Positions 22,701-33,080 of a stretch of 64,000 bases of DNA are shown here, piece by piece; the first letter of the stretch is position 1, and each line of letters starts with the position of its first letter. The position numbers and the translations under genes were made by a program. Source of the DNA: Siphonodentalium dalli (lineage: Eukaryota; Mollusca; Scaphopoda; Gadilida; Siphonodentaliidae); NCBI GenBank assembly GCA_032622095.1, contig CP136064.1:260131863-260195862 (forward strand), written 5' to 3'. The notes under the pieces were generated by a model. The model searched no databases and had not been told where the DNA came from. It saw only the letters and a program-made list of their open reading frames with translations.

Positions 22701-23201
22701 TCTCATATATATTTTGAAGACCTCTGTCTGTATGTATGTATGTCTGTATGTCATTGATACAAATCTACGATTCTCGACCGATCGGGACGAAACTTGGTAC
22801 GTGTCTGTAGTTTGACCAGGCGGTGGACGTTGTCGTATTGGCGAGCCCGTGCGGCGCCCCCTTCGCGCATGCGCAGACGAGATCTCGGAAACGGGTGGAG
22901 CTATCGACTTGAAATTTGGTATGTGAATGTATCTTGCCCCGGATACGAATTTTATCGGGTCGCCGAGCACGTGCGACGCCAGCTTCGCGCATGCGCAGAC
23001 GAGATCTCGGAAACGGGTGGAGCTATCGACTTGAAATTTGGTATGTGAATGTATCTTGCCCCGAATATGAATTTTATCGGGTCGCCGAGCCCGTGCGACG
23101 ACAGCTTCGCGCATGCGCAGACCAGATCTCGGAAACGGGTAGAGCTATCGACTTGAAATTTGGATTTGAATAGCCCGGACAACGTCGGCCTCATCGGCTA
23201 G
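22701..23201 (+). mobile_element. Helitron unit H7
   Basis: 501 bp with three core-type segments. The hairpin has one mismatch (GTCGGCC). Its 5' segment is nearly identical to that of H6. Confidence 0.85.
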
Positions 23202-23829
23202 TCTCATATATATTTTGAAGACCTCTGTTTGTCTGTATGTTTGTCTGTATGTCTGTGTCATTTATACAAACTACGATTCTCGACCGATCGGGACGAAACT
23301 TGGTACGTGTGTGTAGTTTGACCAGTCGGTCGTCGTCGTCGTATTGGCGAGCAAGTGCGGCGCCCACTTCGCGCATGCGCAGACGAGATCTCGGAAACGG
23401 GTGGAGCTATCGACTTGAAATTTGCTATGTGAATGTATCTTGCCCCGTTACGAATTTTATCGGGTCGCCGAGCCCGTGCGACGCCAGCTTCGCACATGCG
23501 CAGACGAGATCTCGGAAACGATTGGAGCTATCGACTTGAAATTTGGTATGTGAATGTATCTTGCCCCGGATATGAATTTTATCGGGTCACCGAGCCCGTG
23601 CGACGCCAGCTTCGCGCATGCGCAGACGAGATATCGGAAACGGGTGGAGCTATCGACTTGAAATTTGCTATGTGAATGTATCTTGCCCCGGATACGATTT
23701 TTATCGGGTCGCCGAGCCCGTGCGACGCAAGCTTCGCACATGCGCAGACCAGATCTCGGAAACGGGTGGAGCTATCGACTTGAAATTTGGTTTTTGAATA
23801 GCCCGGACAACGTCGGGCTCATCGGCTGG
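23202..23829 (+). mobile_element. Helitron unit H8
   Basis: 628 bp with four core-type segments. It ends CTGG, which still fits CTRR, next to host T at 23830. Confidence 0.85.
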
Positions 23830-24363
23830 TATATATATGTATATATTACAGTAACTGAAACAGGGCCTTTATTCAGCGACGGAATGGCTCCTCTGTGCGC
23901 GAATAGAAAGCGCACATGCATTATGATCTTGAACAGGCTCCTTTCGGGAGCTTTTATTCAGCAGCGTGTATATAGGACCACAGGCCCCTGCACTGCGGCC
24001 CATTTGCGCACTTCGCGCCCATTTTCATATTGTATAAACATTATTTTATACATATCAATTTGCCGTCTTCCGTATATATATATGTACTCCTTCGATTCCA
24101 CACTCAATGCACTTTCATAACAGACACAATCTATTACTTATATTCACTGTTCAAAGTGGAATATTAAAAGACCATTTAACATCCATTTCCAACGATGGTA
24201 TAGCACGTTCGAGTTTCGACTCTACGCCCCATGCATGCACTTCCACGACAAAAGCAACATGCTTTACTTATATTCACACTCAACCTGATCTGACAAATTA
24301 ATTCATAGCGCCCATTTTCAACAACGTTTTGGTAGAGCGCATGGAAATTTCGCCAATACTATA

Positions 24364-24688
24364 GCTGAAGGGGTCACTCTCACCAAAAAAAGTGTTGAAG
24401 GGTACACAGTGTTTGAAAATGTGCTGAAGGGTACATGGGGTTTGTGATCGGCACGAACACCATTACTTAAATTGTGTTTATGAAAGTCTGGCGCCCATTA
24501 GTAGTTTGTTTTCAGTACATTTTGATATTCATTGAAACGTAATCAATTATTCTCTAACAGAAATCATGGCAGATACGAAGACTGAATGTCCTTTAGAATG
24601 ACATTTCAAACCCTGTGTACCCTTCAGCACATTTTGAAAATCCTGTGTACCCTTCAGCACTTTTTTTGGTGAGAGTGACCCCTTCAGC
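24364..24688. mobile_element. 325-bp MITE with 9-bp TSD (Mutator-like candidate)
   Basis: Imperfect terminal inverted repeats of ~85 bp start GCTGAAGGGGTCACTCTCAC and end with its complement. The 9-bp AATACTATA flanks both sides (24355-24363 and 24689-24697). Homologous sequence at 26225-26245 and 17530-17545 shows the uninterrupted site. Long TIRs and a 9-bp duplication suggest a Mutator-type MITE; superfamily is inference. Confidence 0.88.
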
Positions 24689-25031
24689 AATACTATAGCA
24701 ACGCAAGTGTGGGTTTGTGTACGACGCTTCGACAACCGTCATAGGAAATAGTGTCTACTTGAGTGCAAACACGTGGCGTTTGGGGACCATGCTCGATCTC
24801 ATGTTCTCTCTGACCAATCGGCGTGAAAGATGGTGAGTCATCTTCTACGACACAATATTGCCCGTGTTCCAAATTTGGGCTATACATTGGACGCATGGTT
24901 GAAAAGTTATAAACGCGCCAAAAGCGTGACCCAGTTATACACACACAGATACACACACACACACTCACCCTCACGGGATCACACAGATACACACACACAG
25001 ACGACGGGTTATATATATATATATATATAGA

Positions 25032-26503
25032 CCAGGGGATTGCCCGTCAAAATGACGGGTATATAAATGTTCTTCGTTACATTCTAGTATCCGCGGTCAT
25101 GGGCACATTGTCATTGCTATATCAGCAATGGGTTGGTCAGGCTTCTCTTTCACCGGAGGCGCGTGGGAACAACACTTTTTTGAACTAAAACTGTATTCTG
25201 TACCCCCATCTACCCCACATATATATGCATGAACATTTGGAATGCAACACAATCAACATATATTACTTTATTACTGTATTTTCTATCTGAAACAGACTCC
25301 ATTTGGGAGCGTTTATTCAGCGGGGGGGGGGGGGTCTGCGACCCCTTTACAGTAAGCTATGAGCCTAGTTCGGGAGCACTGAAAAACTGTATTTTCTACC
25401 ACCATCCACATATATGCATGCACATATGGAATGCAACATAATCAACTTATATTATACTAGCCGATGAGCCCGACGTTGTCCGGGCTATTCAAAAACCAAA
25501 TTTCAAGTCGATAGCTCCACCCGTTTCCGAGATCTGGTCTGCGCATGCGCGAAGCTGGCGTCGCACGGACTCTGCGACCCGATAAAATTCGTATCCGGGG
25601 CAAGATACAATCACATACCAAATTTCAAGTCGATAGCTCCACCCGTTTCCGAGATCTCGTCTACGTATGCGCGAAGCTGGCGTCGCACGGGCTAGGCGAC
25701 CCGATAAAATTCGTATCCGGGGCAAGATACATTCACATACCAAATTTCAAGTCGATAGCTCCACCCGTTTCCGAGATCTCGTCTGCGCATGCGCTGCACG
25801 GGCGTCGCACGGGCTCGCCAATACGACATCGACGACCGCCTGGTCAAACTACACACACGTACCAAGTTTCGTCCCGATCGGTCGAGAATCGTAGATTTGT
25901 ATTAATGACAGACAGACAAACAGACAGACAGACAGAGGTCTTCAAAATATATATGAGATTACTTTATTACTATGATATATAACTGAAACAGAGCCTTTAT
26001 TCAGCGACGGAGTGGCTTGCAGCCCCCATGTGCGCTTCGCGCATATTACAGTTTATATTCACACGGAAGTGGCACATTAAAAGACCATTTAGCACCCATT
26101 TCCAACGATGGTATAGAACGTTCGAGTCTCGACCCTTCACACTCAACCTGATCTGACAATTAATTTATAGCGCCCATTTTCAACAACGCTTTTGGTAGAG
26201 CACATGGAAATTTCGTCAATGCAATAGCAACGCAAGTGTGGGTTTGTGTACGACGTCACAATCATGACGTCATTTCGACAAACGTCATAGGAAATAGTGT
26301 CTACTTGAGTGCAAATGTGGCGTTTGGGGACCATGCTCGATCTCATGTTCTCTGACCAATCGGCATGAAAGTTCGTGAGTCATCTTCTACGGCAGAATAT
26401 TGGCCTTGTTCGAAATTTGGGCTCCATTGGACACATGGTTGAAAAGTTATAAACGCGCCAAAAGCGTGACCGAGTTATACACACAGAGACACACACACGT
26501 TGA
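25032..26503 (-). mobile_element. Helitron family R, copy c
   Basis: The 3' end on the minus strand is the hairpin CCCGTC...GACGGG, CAATCCC and CTGG (at 25032-25035), abutting the TC of copy b. It aligns with copies a and b through AAGTGTGGGTTTGTGTACGACG and AACGCGCCAAAAGCGTGAC. Its 5' end has diverged. A TC at 26503-26502 preceded by A is the best candidate, eight bases inside an intron that starts at 26511. It carries solitary Helitron H9. Confidence 0.6.
25457..25958 (-). mobile_element. Solitary Helitron H9 (family H, inverted)
   Basis: A single full unit in reverse orientation, with TCTCATAT at 25958-25951, three core-type segments, hairpin and CTAG at 25457. In element sense the host bases are A before TC and T after CTAG. 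It sits in family R copy c about 20 bp from the equivalent position occupied by the array in copy b, but in opposite orientation, so the two insertions are independent. Confidence 0.88.
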
Positions 26504-26511
26504 TCACTCAC

Positions 26512-26720
26512 CCTGCTTTTCGCAAATGTACCCTCTCGGCCTAGAACAGTTCTCCATTGCCCAGTTGCCTTAAATATATTGCACCACACAATCGAATCCC
26601 TCCTGCAGGGTTGGTTCAGCGACATCCCAGAAACTTGTATGTGCAGCTTGGCCGTTGACCCAATTGAAACCAATAGCTCCTTTCATCAATGATATCCAAA
26701 CATTCTTTTGACCTGTCTCG
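26512..26720 (-). pseudogene. CTLD exon, C-terminal half, with in-frame stop
   Basis: On the minus strand an acceptor with a strong pyrimidine tract (TTTCTTTCCACTTAATAAG) leads into a one-base entry. The translation has NVWISL, FNWVNGQ, FWDVAEP, FDCVVQYI, then TAA (26570-26572), GNWAMENC and GYICEKQ. This is the long-loop and C-terminal half of a C-type lectin domain: W-x-N-G, an EP-type ligand motif, the conserved Cys pair and the terminal ICEK. The donor GTGAGT is at 26511-26506. Entry phase matches the exit of the exon at 48942-49080. The stop is the only lesion, so the gene may be a recent pseudogene or allele, or the base may be an assembly error. Secreted carbohydrate-binding or immune lectins are the usual role of this family. 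Confidence 0.8.
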
Positions 26721-26759
26721 CTTATTAAGTGGAAAGAAACTTGTTGTTATATAAAATAT

Positions 26760-27218
26760 GTGACCCGCCATATCAAATCCAGTTGTAAGTCGGGATTTGT
26801 TTTACCCTGTGCAAATGCATTCTCTTGTATATGCGAGTCGACCATAGGTCGCCTCGCATATATAAGATAATGCATTGGCCTAACAATTTTTTATCATGTT
26901 TTTTAAATAAATGTTTCTTACAATTTTTAGGACATAAAATAAACAAACATCCATTACCCTGCAGGGAGCTCCACGCATATACGGAAGCACATAGAAGAGT
27001 GTCGTCTGCTCATGTTTGTCTGGGGCTCTGTATGGGTGAAATTATAGAATTGTTAAAGAATACAAGAACAAATTATTAAAATTGTAAAAAATTGTTAGGC
27101 CAATGCATTCTCTTATATATGCGAGGCGACCTATGGTCGACTCGCATATATAAGAGAATGCATTGGCACAGGGTAAAAAAAATCCCGACTTCAGACTGGA
27201 TTTGATATGGCGGGTCAC
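26760..27218. mobile_element. Hairpin MITE, family G, copy 1
   Basis: 459 bp. Terminal inverted repeats start GTGACCCGCCATATCAAATC; 4-bp direct ATAT flanks (26756-26759 and 27219-27222). It contains two 67-bp hairpins (26812-26878 and 27100-27166) facing each other, each preceded or followed by CCCTGTG/CACAGGG. AT-rich centre with a CCCTGCAGGGAGC motif. No coding capacity. Confidence 0.88.
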
Positions 27219-27240
27219 ATATGCAGATGTACAAGCTCAA

Positions 27241-27496
27241 TGCAGAGTTGAGTCCCCTACGCCAGACTAACCACTGCCCGCACCTACACGTAATGTGAAT
27301 GAATGCAGAGTTCTGTCCCCTACGCCAGACTAACCACTGCCCGCACCTACACGTAATGTGAATGAATGCAGAGTTGAGTCCCCTACGCCGGACTAACCAC
27401 TGCCCGCACCTACACGTAATGTGAATGAATGCAGAGTTCTGTCCCCTACGCCGGACTAACGACTGCCCGCACCTACACGTAATGTGAAGGAATGTC
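27241..27496 (+). repeat. Minisatellite, 63-bp unit x4
   Basis: Four near-identical units containing CCCCTACGCC, GACTAAC and CACCTACACGTAATGTGAA. Because 63 is divisible by three, it stays open in translation, but there is no sign of a gene. Confidence 0.9.
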
Positions 27497-27713
27497 ACAT
27501 TTATTTGAGACTTTTGTAGATTACAATTCATTCTGCATTATTATGAGAAACTGAACTGTCCATATTGATTTACCTGTGATTTACCTGTGATCTTCGGTCG
27601 AAGAAAGCCTACCGGCTTGTATTGACCTCTTCTTTAGTTCTTAACACATTTTTAACTATCTGTTGTGTCTGGCGACTTGATTATATGTACAGTGCGTATT
27701 AAAAACATTAAAA

Positions 27714-28305
27714 TTTTGGTTTCTCGTTGTTGAATTTAAAATAGAATTTGTTGGCTCTTCCTCTCCAGGTGTCGTTTAGTATAGATTTAAAAGCATTCAC
27801 ATCTTCTGCTCCGATGCATAATTCTGTCAGGTTGTTCCAGTTGTTTGTACTGCGTGGAATGAAGCTATTTGCTGTGCTATTGTTTTTATGAATTTCTTTC
27901 TAATTTTTTTCTTTATGACCTCTTGTTCTGTTTGAGAGTGATTTCTTTAATGACCGGAGAACTGCTTTGTCCTTCTGGTTGATGATCTTGTACATTTGGA
28001 TCATATAACACCTCTCTCGTCGGTAGTACAGTGTTGGTAAGCCGAGCATTTTATTTCTTTCTTCATTGTCCAAATTTCTTAGCTTATTTGTTGTTGATAA
28101 TTTAGTTGCTCTTCTTTGGACATTTTCGATGGCAATCTGATGTTTTCTTAGGTGTGGGTTCCAAACGGACGACGCATATTCTACGATTGGTCTGATGAGC
28201 GATTTGAATAGGATTTTCAGCATTTCCTCGTCTATATGGTTAAAAGTTCTCCGAATCATTCCAATTCTCTGGTTTGCTTTGTTGACTGAAGATGATATAT
28301 GTTGA
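27714..28305 (-). pseudogene. LINE reverse transcriptase, C-terminal piece
   Basis: It encodes KSLIRPIVEYASSVWNPH, the RT thumb-region motif, then a frameshift near 27905. Past it the frame resumes with FIPRSTNNWNNLTE, a conserved C-terminal motif of such LINEs, ending about 27720. Confidence 0.85.
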
Positions 28306-28697
28306 CCCTTTACCCAACAGAAGGGCCCTGTGCCAATGCATTCTCTTATATATGCGAGTCGACCATAGGTCGCCTCGCATATATAAGAGAATGCATTGGC
28401 TTAACACATTAAAAATTATAAAATTGTTAAAGAATGTAAGAAAAAATGGTATAAAAGTGTTTTAAAAATATTTTTTTAGGCCAATGCATTCTCTTATATA
28501 TGCGAGGCGACCTATGGTCGACTCGCATATATAAGAGAATGCATTGGCACAGGGCATAACTGTAACCATCACAATGTGGTCAATGAACCGGTTCCAATGA
28601 TATCCATATATGTATGGTTTTATTGAGATAGACCGAAGATATTTTAGGCTGTTGAAGCTTTATTTGGGCGTTTTTGGCCGGTTTGTTGGGTAAAGGG
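28306..28697. mobile_element. Hairpin MITE, piggyBac-like, copy 1
   Basis: 392 bp with inverted ends CCCTTTACCCAACA...TGTTGGGTAAAGGG, flanked by TTGA on the left and TTAA on the right. TTAA targets and CCC termini are hallmarks of piggyBac. It carries two 67-bp hairpins (28333-28399 and 28481-28547), the same hairpins as in family G. It interrupts the LINE frame. Confidence 0.88.
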
Positions 28698-28701
28698 TTA
28701 A

Positions 28702-29015
28702 TCATAGGTTAGCCCTGTGTCAAAGACAACCCCAATGTCTTTCTCAGTATCTGTGGATTGAATTTCTATATTGTTGTTGGAGTCACTGATTGAGTATGCA
28801 AACTTTGGGTTGTCTTTGCCGATGTGTAAGACCTTGCATTTAGCTGCATTGAATCTCAGTAGCCATCTTTCTGACCAGTCGAATAGTTTGTTTAGATCTG
28901 GTTGGAGTTGCAAATGGTCTTGCTCGTCCGTTATTTCTGTATAGATTTTTGTATCATCTGCGAACAGTTTGCAGCGAGAAGTTATTTCAGTTGTGATATT
29001 ATTTATGTATACAAG
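28702..29015 (-). pseudogene. LINE reverse transcriptase, FADD-box piece
   Basis: It encodes YINNI, LFADDTKIY (the catalytic Asp pair), WLLRFNAAKCKVLHIG and GVVFDTGLTYD. It is cut on both sides by inserted elements. Confidence 0.88.
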
Positions 29016-30206
29016 TGTAACAATTATACCTTGTGTCAATTGTATTGTAAATGAGTGAAGGCTCTTTAAACGTGGGTTATCGCATTAAATCGGAAAGGTA
29101 ATAGTCTCTTTAATATTTTTTGCATGGTATCGTTAAATTGTGTGACCTTAATTTACGAACACGAGAGCACCAACGGACAATTTACCAATTATGGCTAATT
29201 CTCGGGTGAATGCGCACTCGGTCAGAACGAAGTCTTTGTGTAAAGCATGGCGTTCACTCAGTGAGTGACCTCGTGGAAATCGAGTGAATGGAAATAATCG
29301 TGATTGGTCAATGGTGAATTTGGCCGGCCTTTATAATGTGGTGAAAATGTATAGGATTTTTAGACTGATTCGTATTTCCAACGACGCTGGTATGTATTGC
29401 TAATTTCTCCACAGTAGGGGGGTGGGGGGTAGATGAGAATATTTTTTTATTGGTATTGATGTGGCCATGATTCAACCGAGTTAATTTACCAAGCTGATAT
29501 TTTTTTTGTCTGAATATATTCTGATTTGAAATAATTCCCTGATATTCATATCCGTCACAAACACTATAATATTACACTATATTCATTGTGTACACTAGCC
29601 ACCGATGCATATCTGGCAAAAACTTTAGATTGGACGTTGTTATTATAAATTTCTAACACGTGTCAAGTATATATTCGGTCCGAGCGTATGGGGAACGGAA
29701 TATCGTCGCGACACTTGGCAGCAGAATGACTGTATTCTTGGACTCGCTTAATGTGCGGCATCAAATTGCCAATTCATGTCACTTGCGCATACCGCCAAAC
29801 AAATGTTGAAACCATGTAGATAAATTTGTTCATTCGAGAATTTAGACACCTCGCATAATTCCTCAAAAACATTGTCTGTTAAGAACCATATGTAAATGTA
29901 GTATTAATGTACTGTACTCATCGGCGTTGTCTGACAACTATACTCTCTGGACAAGCACCACTATTCTCTCTTAAGGCCATTATTATTGCATGCCCGCATT
30001 CTTTAGTTTGTTATTTTATTTAGTTTATACAATTCTGATGGAATAGACCAACTACGATGAGTACAGAGATGTGGAAAATTTAATTTAATGGACGGGTCGG
30101 CTTTGTCACCCCTTTCCGACATTTGGTGTTAAAGAGCAATATATCACTCAAACGGAAGGATGCGATGAGTCTATATGTCAAATAATGTGGATGATGGTTT
30201 ATAATA

Positions 30207-30960
30207 TTCTCAAATAGAATTACCTCCCATTTATGTTTACATTATCGTTGGGAAATTTCGCGCCACGCCGAAATAACCTATGCCGGAAGTAACGAAAATC
30301 GTGTGTGATGCGAACCACGTACATTTGTAAAAATGTCATTTCTGTTCTGGTATGGTATTTGGGTAAATACGGCCCCAAAAATTTAGCCAAGATAAAAGCG
30401 AGCAGTTGTGGAATTATGATAAATTTTATGTCAAATAAACTTGTATGATGTTTCTAATTTTTCTCAAATACAATTACCCCCCATTTCTGTTTACATTATC
30501 GTTGGGGAAATTTCGCGCCACGCCGAAATAACATATACCGGAAGTAACGAAAATCGTGTGTGATGCGAACCACGTACATTTGTAAAAATGTCATTTCTGT
30601 TCTGGTATGGTATTTGGGTAAATACGGCCCCAAAAATTTAGCCAAGATAAAAGCGAGCAGTTGTGGAATTATGATAAATTTTATGTCAAATAAACTTGTA
30701 TGATGTTTCTAATTTTTCTCAAATACAATTACCCCCCATTTCTGTTTACATTATCGTTGGGAAATTTCGCGCCACGCCGAAATAACATATACCGGAAGTA
30801 ACTAAAATCGTGTGTGATGCGAACCACGTACATTTGTAAAAATGTCATTTCTGTTCTGGTATGGTATTTGGGTAAATACGGCCCCAAAAATTTAGCCAAG
30901 ATAAAAGCGAGCAGTTGTGGAATTATGATAAATTATATGTCAAATAACTTGTATTATGTT
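30207..30960 (+). repeat. Tandem repeat, ~255-bp unit x3
   Basis: Three copies, 254 and 255 bp apart, nearly identical, with landmarks TTTACATTATCGTTGGG, CCGGAAGTAAC and ACGGCCCCAAAAATTTAGCC. A partial fourth copy follows to ~31055. Confidence 0.92.
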
Positions 30961-31624
30961 TCTAATGTTAATGGCGAGCAGGTGGAATTATGATAAAATT
31001 TATGTCAAGTGGACTTGTATGATGTTTCTTATTAGCTCAATTAGATATCACGCTCTGTTTTTTCCATGTAAAGGACATGTGCAATCGTTGAAAGGTGCAT
31101 CGTTTTTTCCCCTCGGGTGGGTAAGTTCCTACAACTTCGTAAGCTTTGGTAATCCCTTTACTCTCGAATCTGTCAGTACATGACCAACTCCTGGGAATTT
31201 TGTTTGCTGATTTATTCCCGATGGGTTCACCATAGATTTATGGGTCTAAATGTTTCTTTGTAAACGTAATCCGACGTTTGTTTGTCACAATTGTGAAACC
31301 ATATTTTCGAGGCTTATTACCTTGCGGAGACAACGCTCTTTATTGTTGTTGTTTTTCCAAACAGTAAATAATTCATGTTCAAATGCGTCTGTGTACGTAT
31401 TCTTGCTCTGTGTTTCATACACGACACATTATACTGAAGAGTCTGACTAACTCAAATAAACACGACGCTCTGAATTATACCATGGTCCATTAATGCTGGT
31501 ATATAACTGGTTATCTGCGAGTGTTGTCCTCTTGCTTTGACCGGTGTTTATAGAGTTTTCACTGCCTTACATCCTTTTTGGGTTTCAAACACAATCACTG
31601 GTCATATGAAAGTCATATGTCGGT

Positions 31625-32070
31625 GATTTGATTAAGGGGTAATTGATATAATGAAAATAATTTGCTTTTGAGTATGCATTGGATTTGATTAAGGTGGTAG
31701 TTATTATAATACAATATTTTGCTTATGGTTATACATTGGATTTGATTAAGGGGTAATTGATATAATGAAAATAATTTGCTTTTGAGTATGCATTAGATTT
31801 GGTTAAGGTGGTAGTTATTATAATATAATATTTTGCTTATGGTTATACATTGGATTTGATTAAGGGGGTAATTGATATAATGAAAATAAGTTGCTTATGA
31901 TTATGCAATGGATTTGATTAAGGTGGTAGTTATTATAATATAATATTTTGCTTATGGTTATACATTGGATTTGATTAAGGGGGTAATTGATATAATGAAA
32001 ATAATTTGCTTATGATTATGCAATGGATTTGATTAAGGTGGTAGTTATTATAATACAATATTTTACTATG
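31625..32070 (+). repeat. Tandem repeat, ~114-bp unit x4
   Basis: Units 114-115 bp apart, each built of two related ~57-bp halves (GGATTTGATTAAGGGGTAAT and GGATTTGATTAAGGTGGTAG). A higher-order repeat. Confidence 0.9.
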
Positions 32071-33080
32071 CTCGTATATTAGCACTGTTTAAAAGGGGGA
32101 TAGTCTTTAGGGATATGTTGGTAGTTATGCTTTATTATTATTAAGGGGGTGGACTTTGATAAATGGATTTGTTATTATTGGGGTGGGTAGATGAAAAGTT
32201 TTATTTTTTTGTTATGCCGTGACCTATTTTGACGCCCAGAGGTGAATCAGTTATGTCCCTTTATATAAATAAACTTAATGAGTTGCTCCCATGATTCTCA
32301 TGGGGTCGGCTGAGTTTGGATTTCCGGGAGACCGCCGAGATGGGATTTCTTAGGGATCCTTACTCAGTTAGCCCCTTTATACCACTGGATAACACTTCAG
32401 TATAATTTAATATTTATTGAATGATTTCATTTATGAATATTTAGACTCCACCTCACTATATTGTCACGGCATATCAAAATAGAAATAATCATCAAATATA
32501 TATAGACAATAAATCGCATCAATTTTTAGTTCTGTTTGTGTTATCTCCCTTTGTCATCAGCCTGGGTATATCCTTGTTAGGTTCCATCAGTTGTAGTCGT
32601 CTCTACCTTGCCATGTGAGCAAGACCCTTTGCGTTAGCTGCTCGTTTCTGTTAATAGATTGAACCTACATTTCTAAATCCGCTATTTATATTTATAAAAT
32701 AATCTTAACTTATTCCGAGTGGGGTCATAGTACAAGTTTCGACTTGGTCTTGTGACACTACTGGGAATAGGTAACAATTTGACTGCATTTTTTTGTTTTA
32801 TCTTAAGTTAAGGTATAAGTTGATCTATATTAAATGACACATAGTTCCCTTTTTTTATTTTCATTCTTGCACAAGTATAATTAGTCTTGACTACATTTAG
32901 TTCACCACACAACAAGTTTTGGGCTTATAACTGACTCCAAGTTATTCACAATTATGGAGTTCCATCGCTTAGCGCGTCAATGGTAACAATGAACCCCATT
33001 CCATTCTTGATTAACGGTCCTCCCATTAAAAGAGAAATAAAACTGTAGTTTCTATATGCCCCTCGAGTACAATTCGCTAC

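Larger units (their letters stand above)
18245..23829 (+). mobile_element. Head-to-tail array of nine Helitron units
   Basis: Each unit starts with TCT (usually TCTCATATATATTTTGAAGACC) followed by a CTGT/ATGT microsatellite. Eight of the nine have a leader ending GACCAGG and ~122-bp core repeats. Most end in the hairpin AGCCCGGACAACGTCGGGCT, then CATCGG and CTAG. The CTAG of one unit directly abuts the TC of the next. The whole array lies between A (18244) and T (23830) of the host element, the A|T insertion rule of Helitrons. The microsatellite plus ~120-160 bp core layout resembles bivalve pearl-type elements. No transposase is encoded. Confidence 0.85.
17812..25031 (-). mobile_element. Helitron family R, copy b (interrupted)
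   Basis: On the minus strand it begins TCTATATATATATATA at 25031 and ends with a hairpin, CAATCC and CCTAG at 17812. Its 3' end touches the 5' TC of copy a: CTAG|TC. It has been interrupted by the 5.6-kb Helitron array (18245-23829) and by the MITE at 24364-24688. Without these it is about 1.3 kb, in line with the other copies. Confidence 0.72.
29016..33080. mobile_element. Unclassified 4.07-kb insertion with 5-bp TSD
   Basis: It starts TGTAACAATT and ends AATTCGCTAC. ACAAG occurs on both sides (29011-29015 and 33081-33085). It splits an RT exactly between GPALFLV and YIN, so the insertion is real. I see no long terminal repeats, no clear inverted repeats and no coding sequence. It contains two tandem arrays (255-bp and 114-bp units). 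It could be a non-autonomous LTR-type derivative or an unknown class. Confidence 0.75.

Noticed and set aside
18292-23741. Dozens of overlapping open frames with a periodic Arg-rich protein pattern
   Set aside because: They are translations of the 122-bp Helitron core, repeated in three frames on both strands, with no start context, splice signals or independent homology.
18245-23829. CRISPR-like array of regular repeats
   Set aside because: Units of ~122 bp are contiguous without unique spacers, lie inside Helitron ends, and the genome is eukaryotic.
27076-27531. 151-codon minus-strand frame with a 21-residue repeat
   Set aside because: It arises from the 63-bp minisatellite joined to a MITE end; no gene structure.
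29016-33080. LTR retrotransposon explanation of the 4.07-kb insertion
   Set aside because: A TG start and 5-bp duplication fit, but the two ends share no direct terminal repeat and there is no gag-pol sequence.
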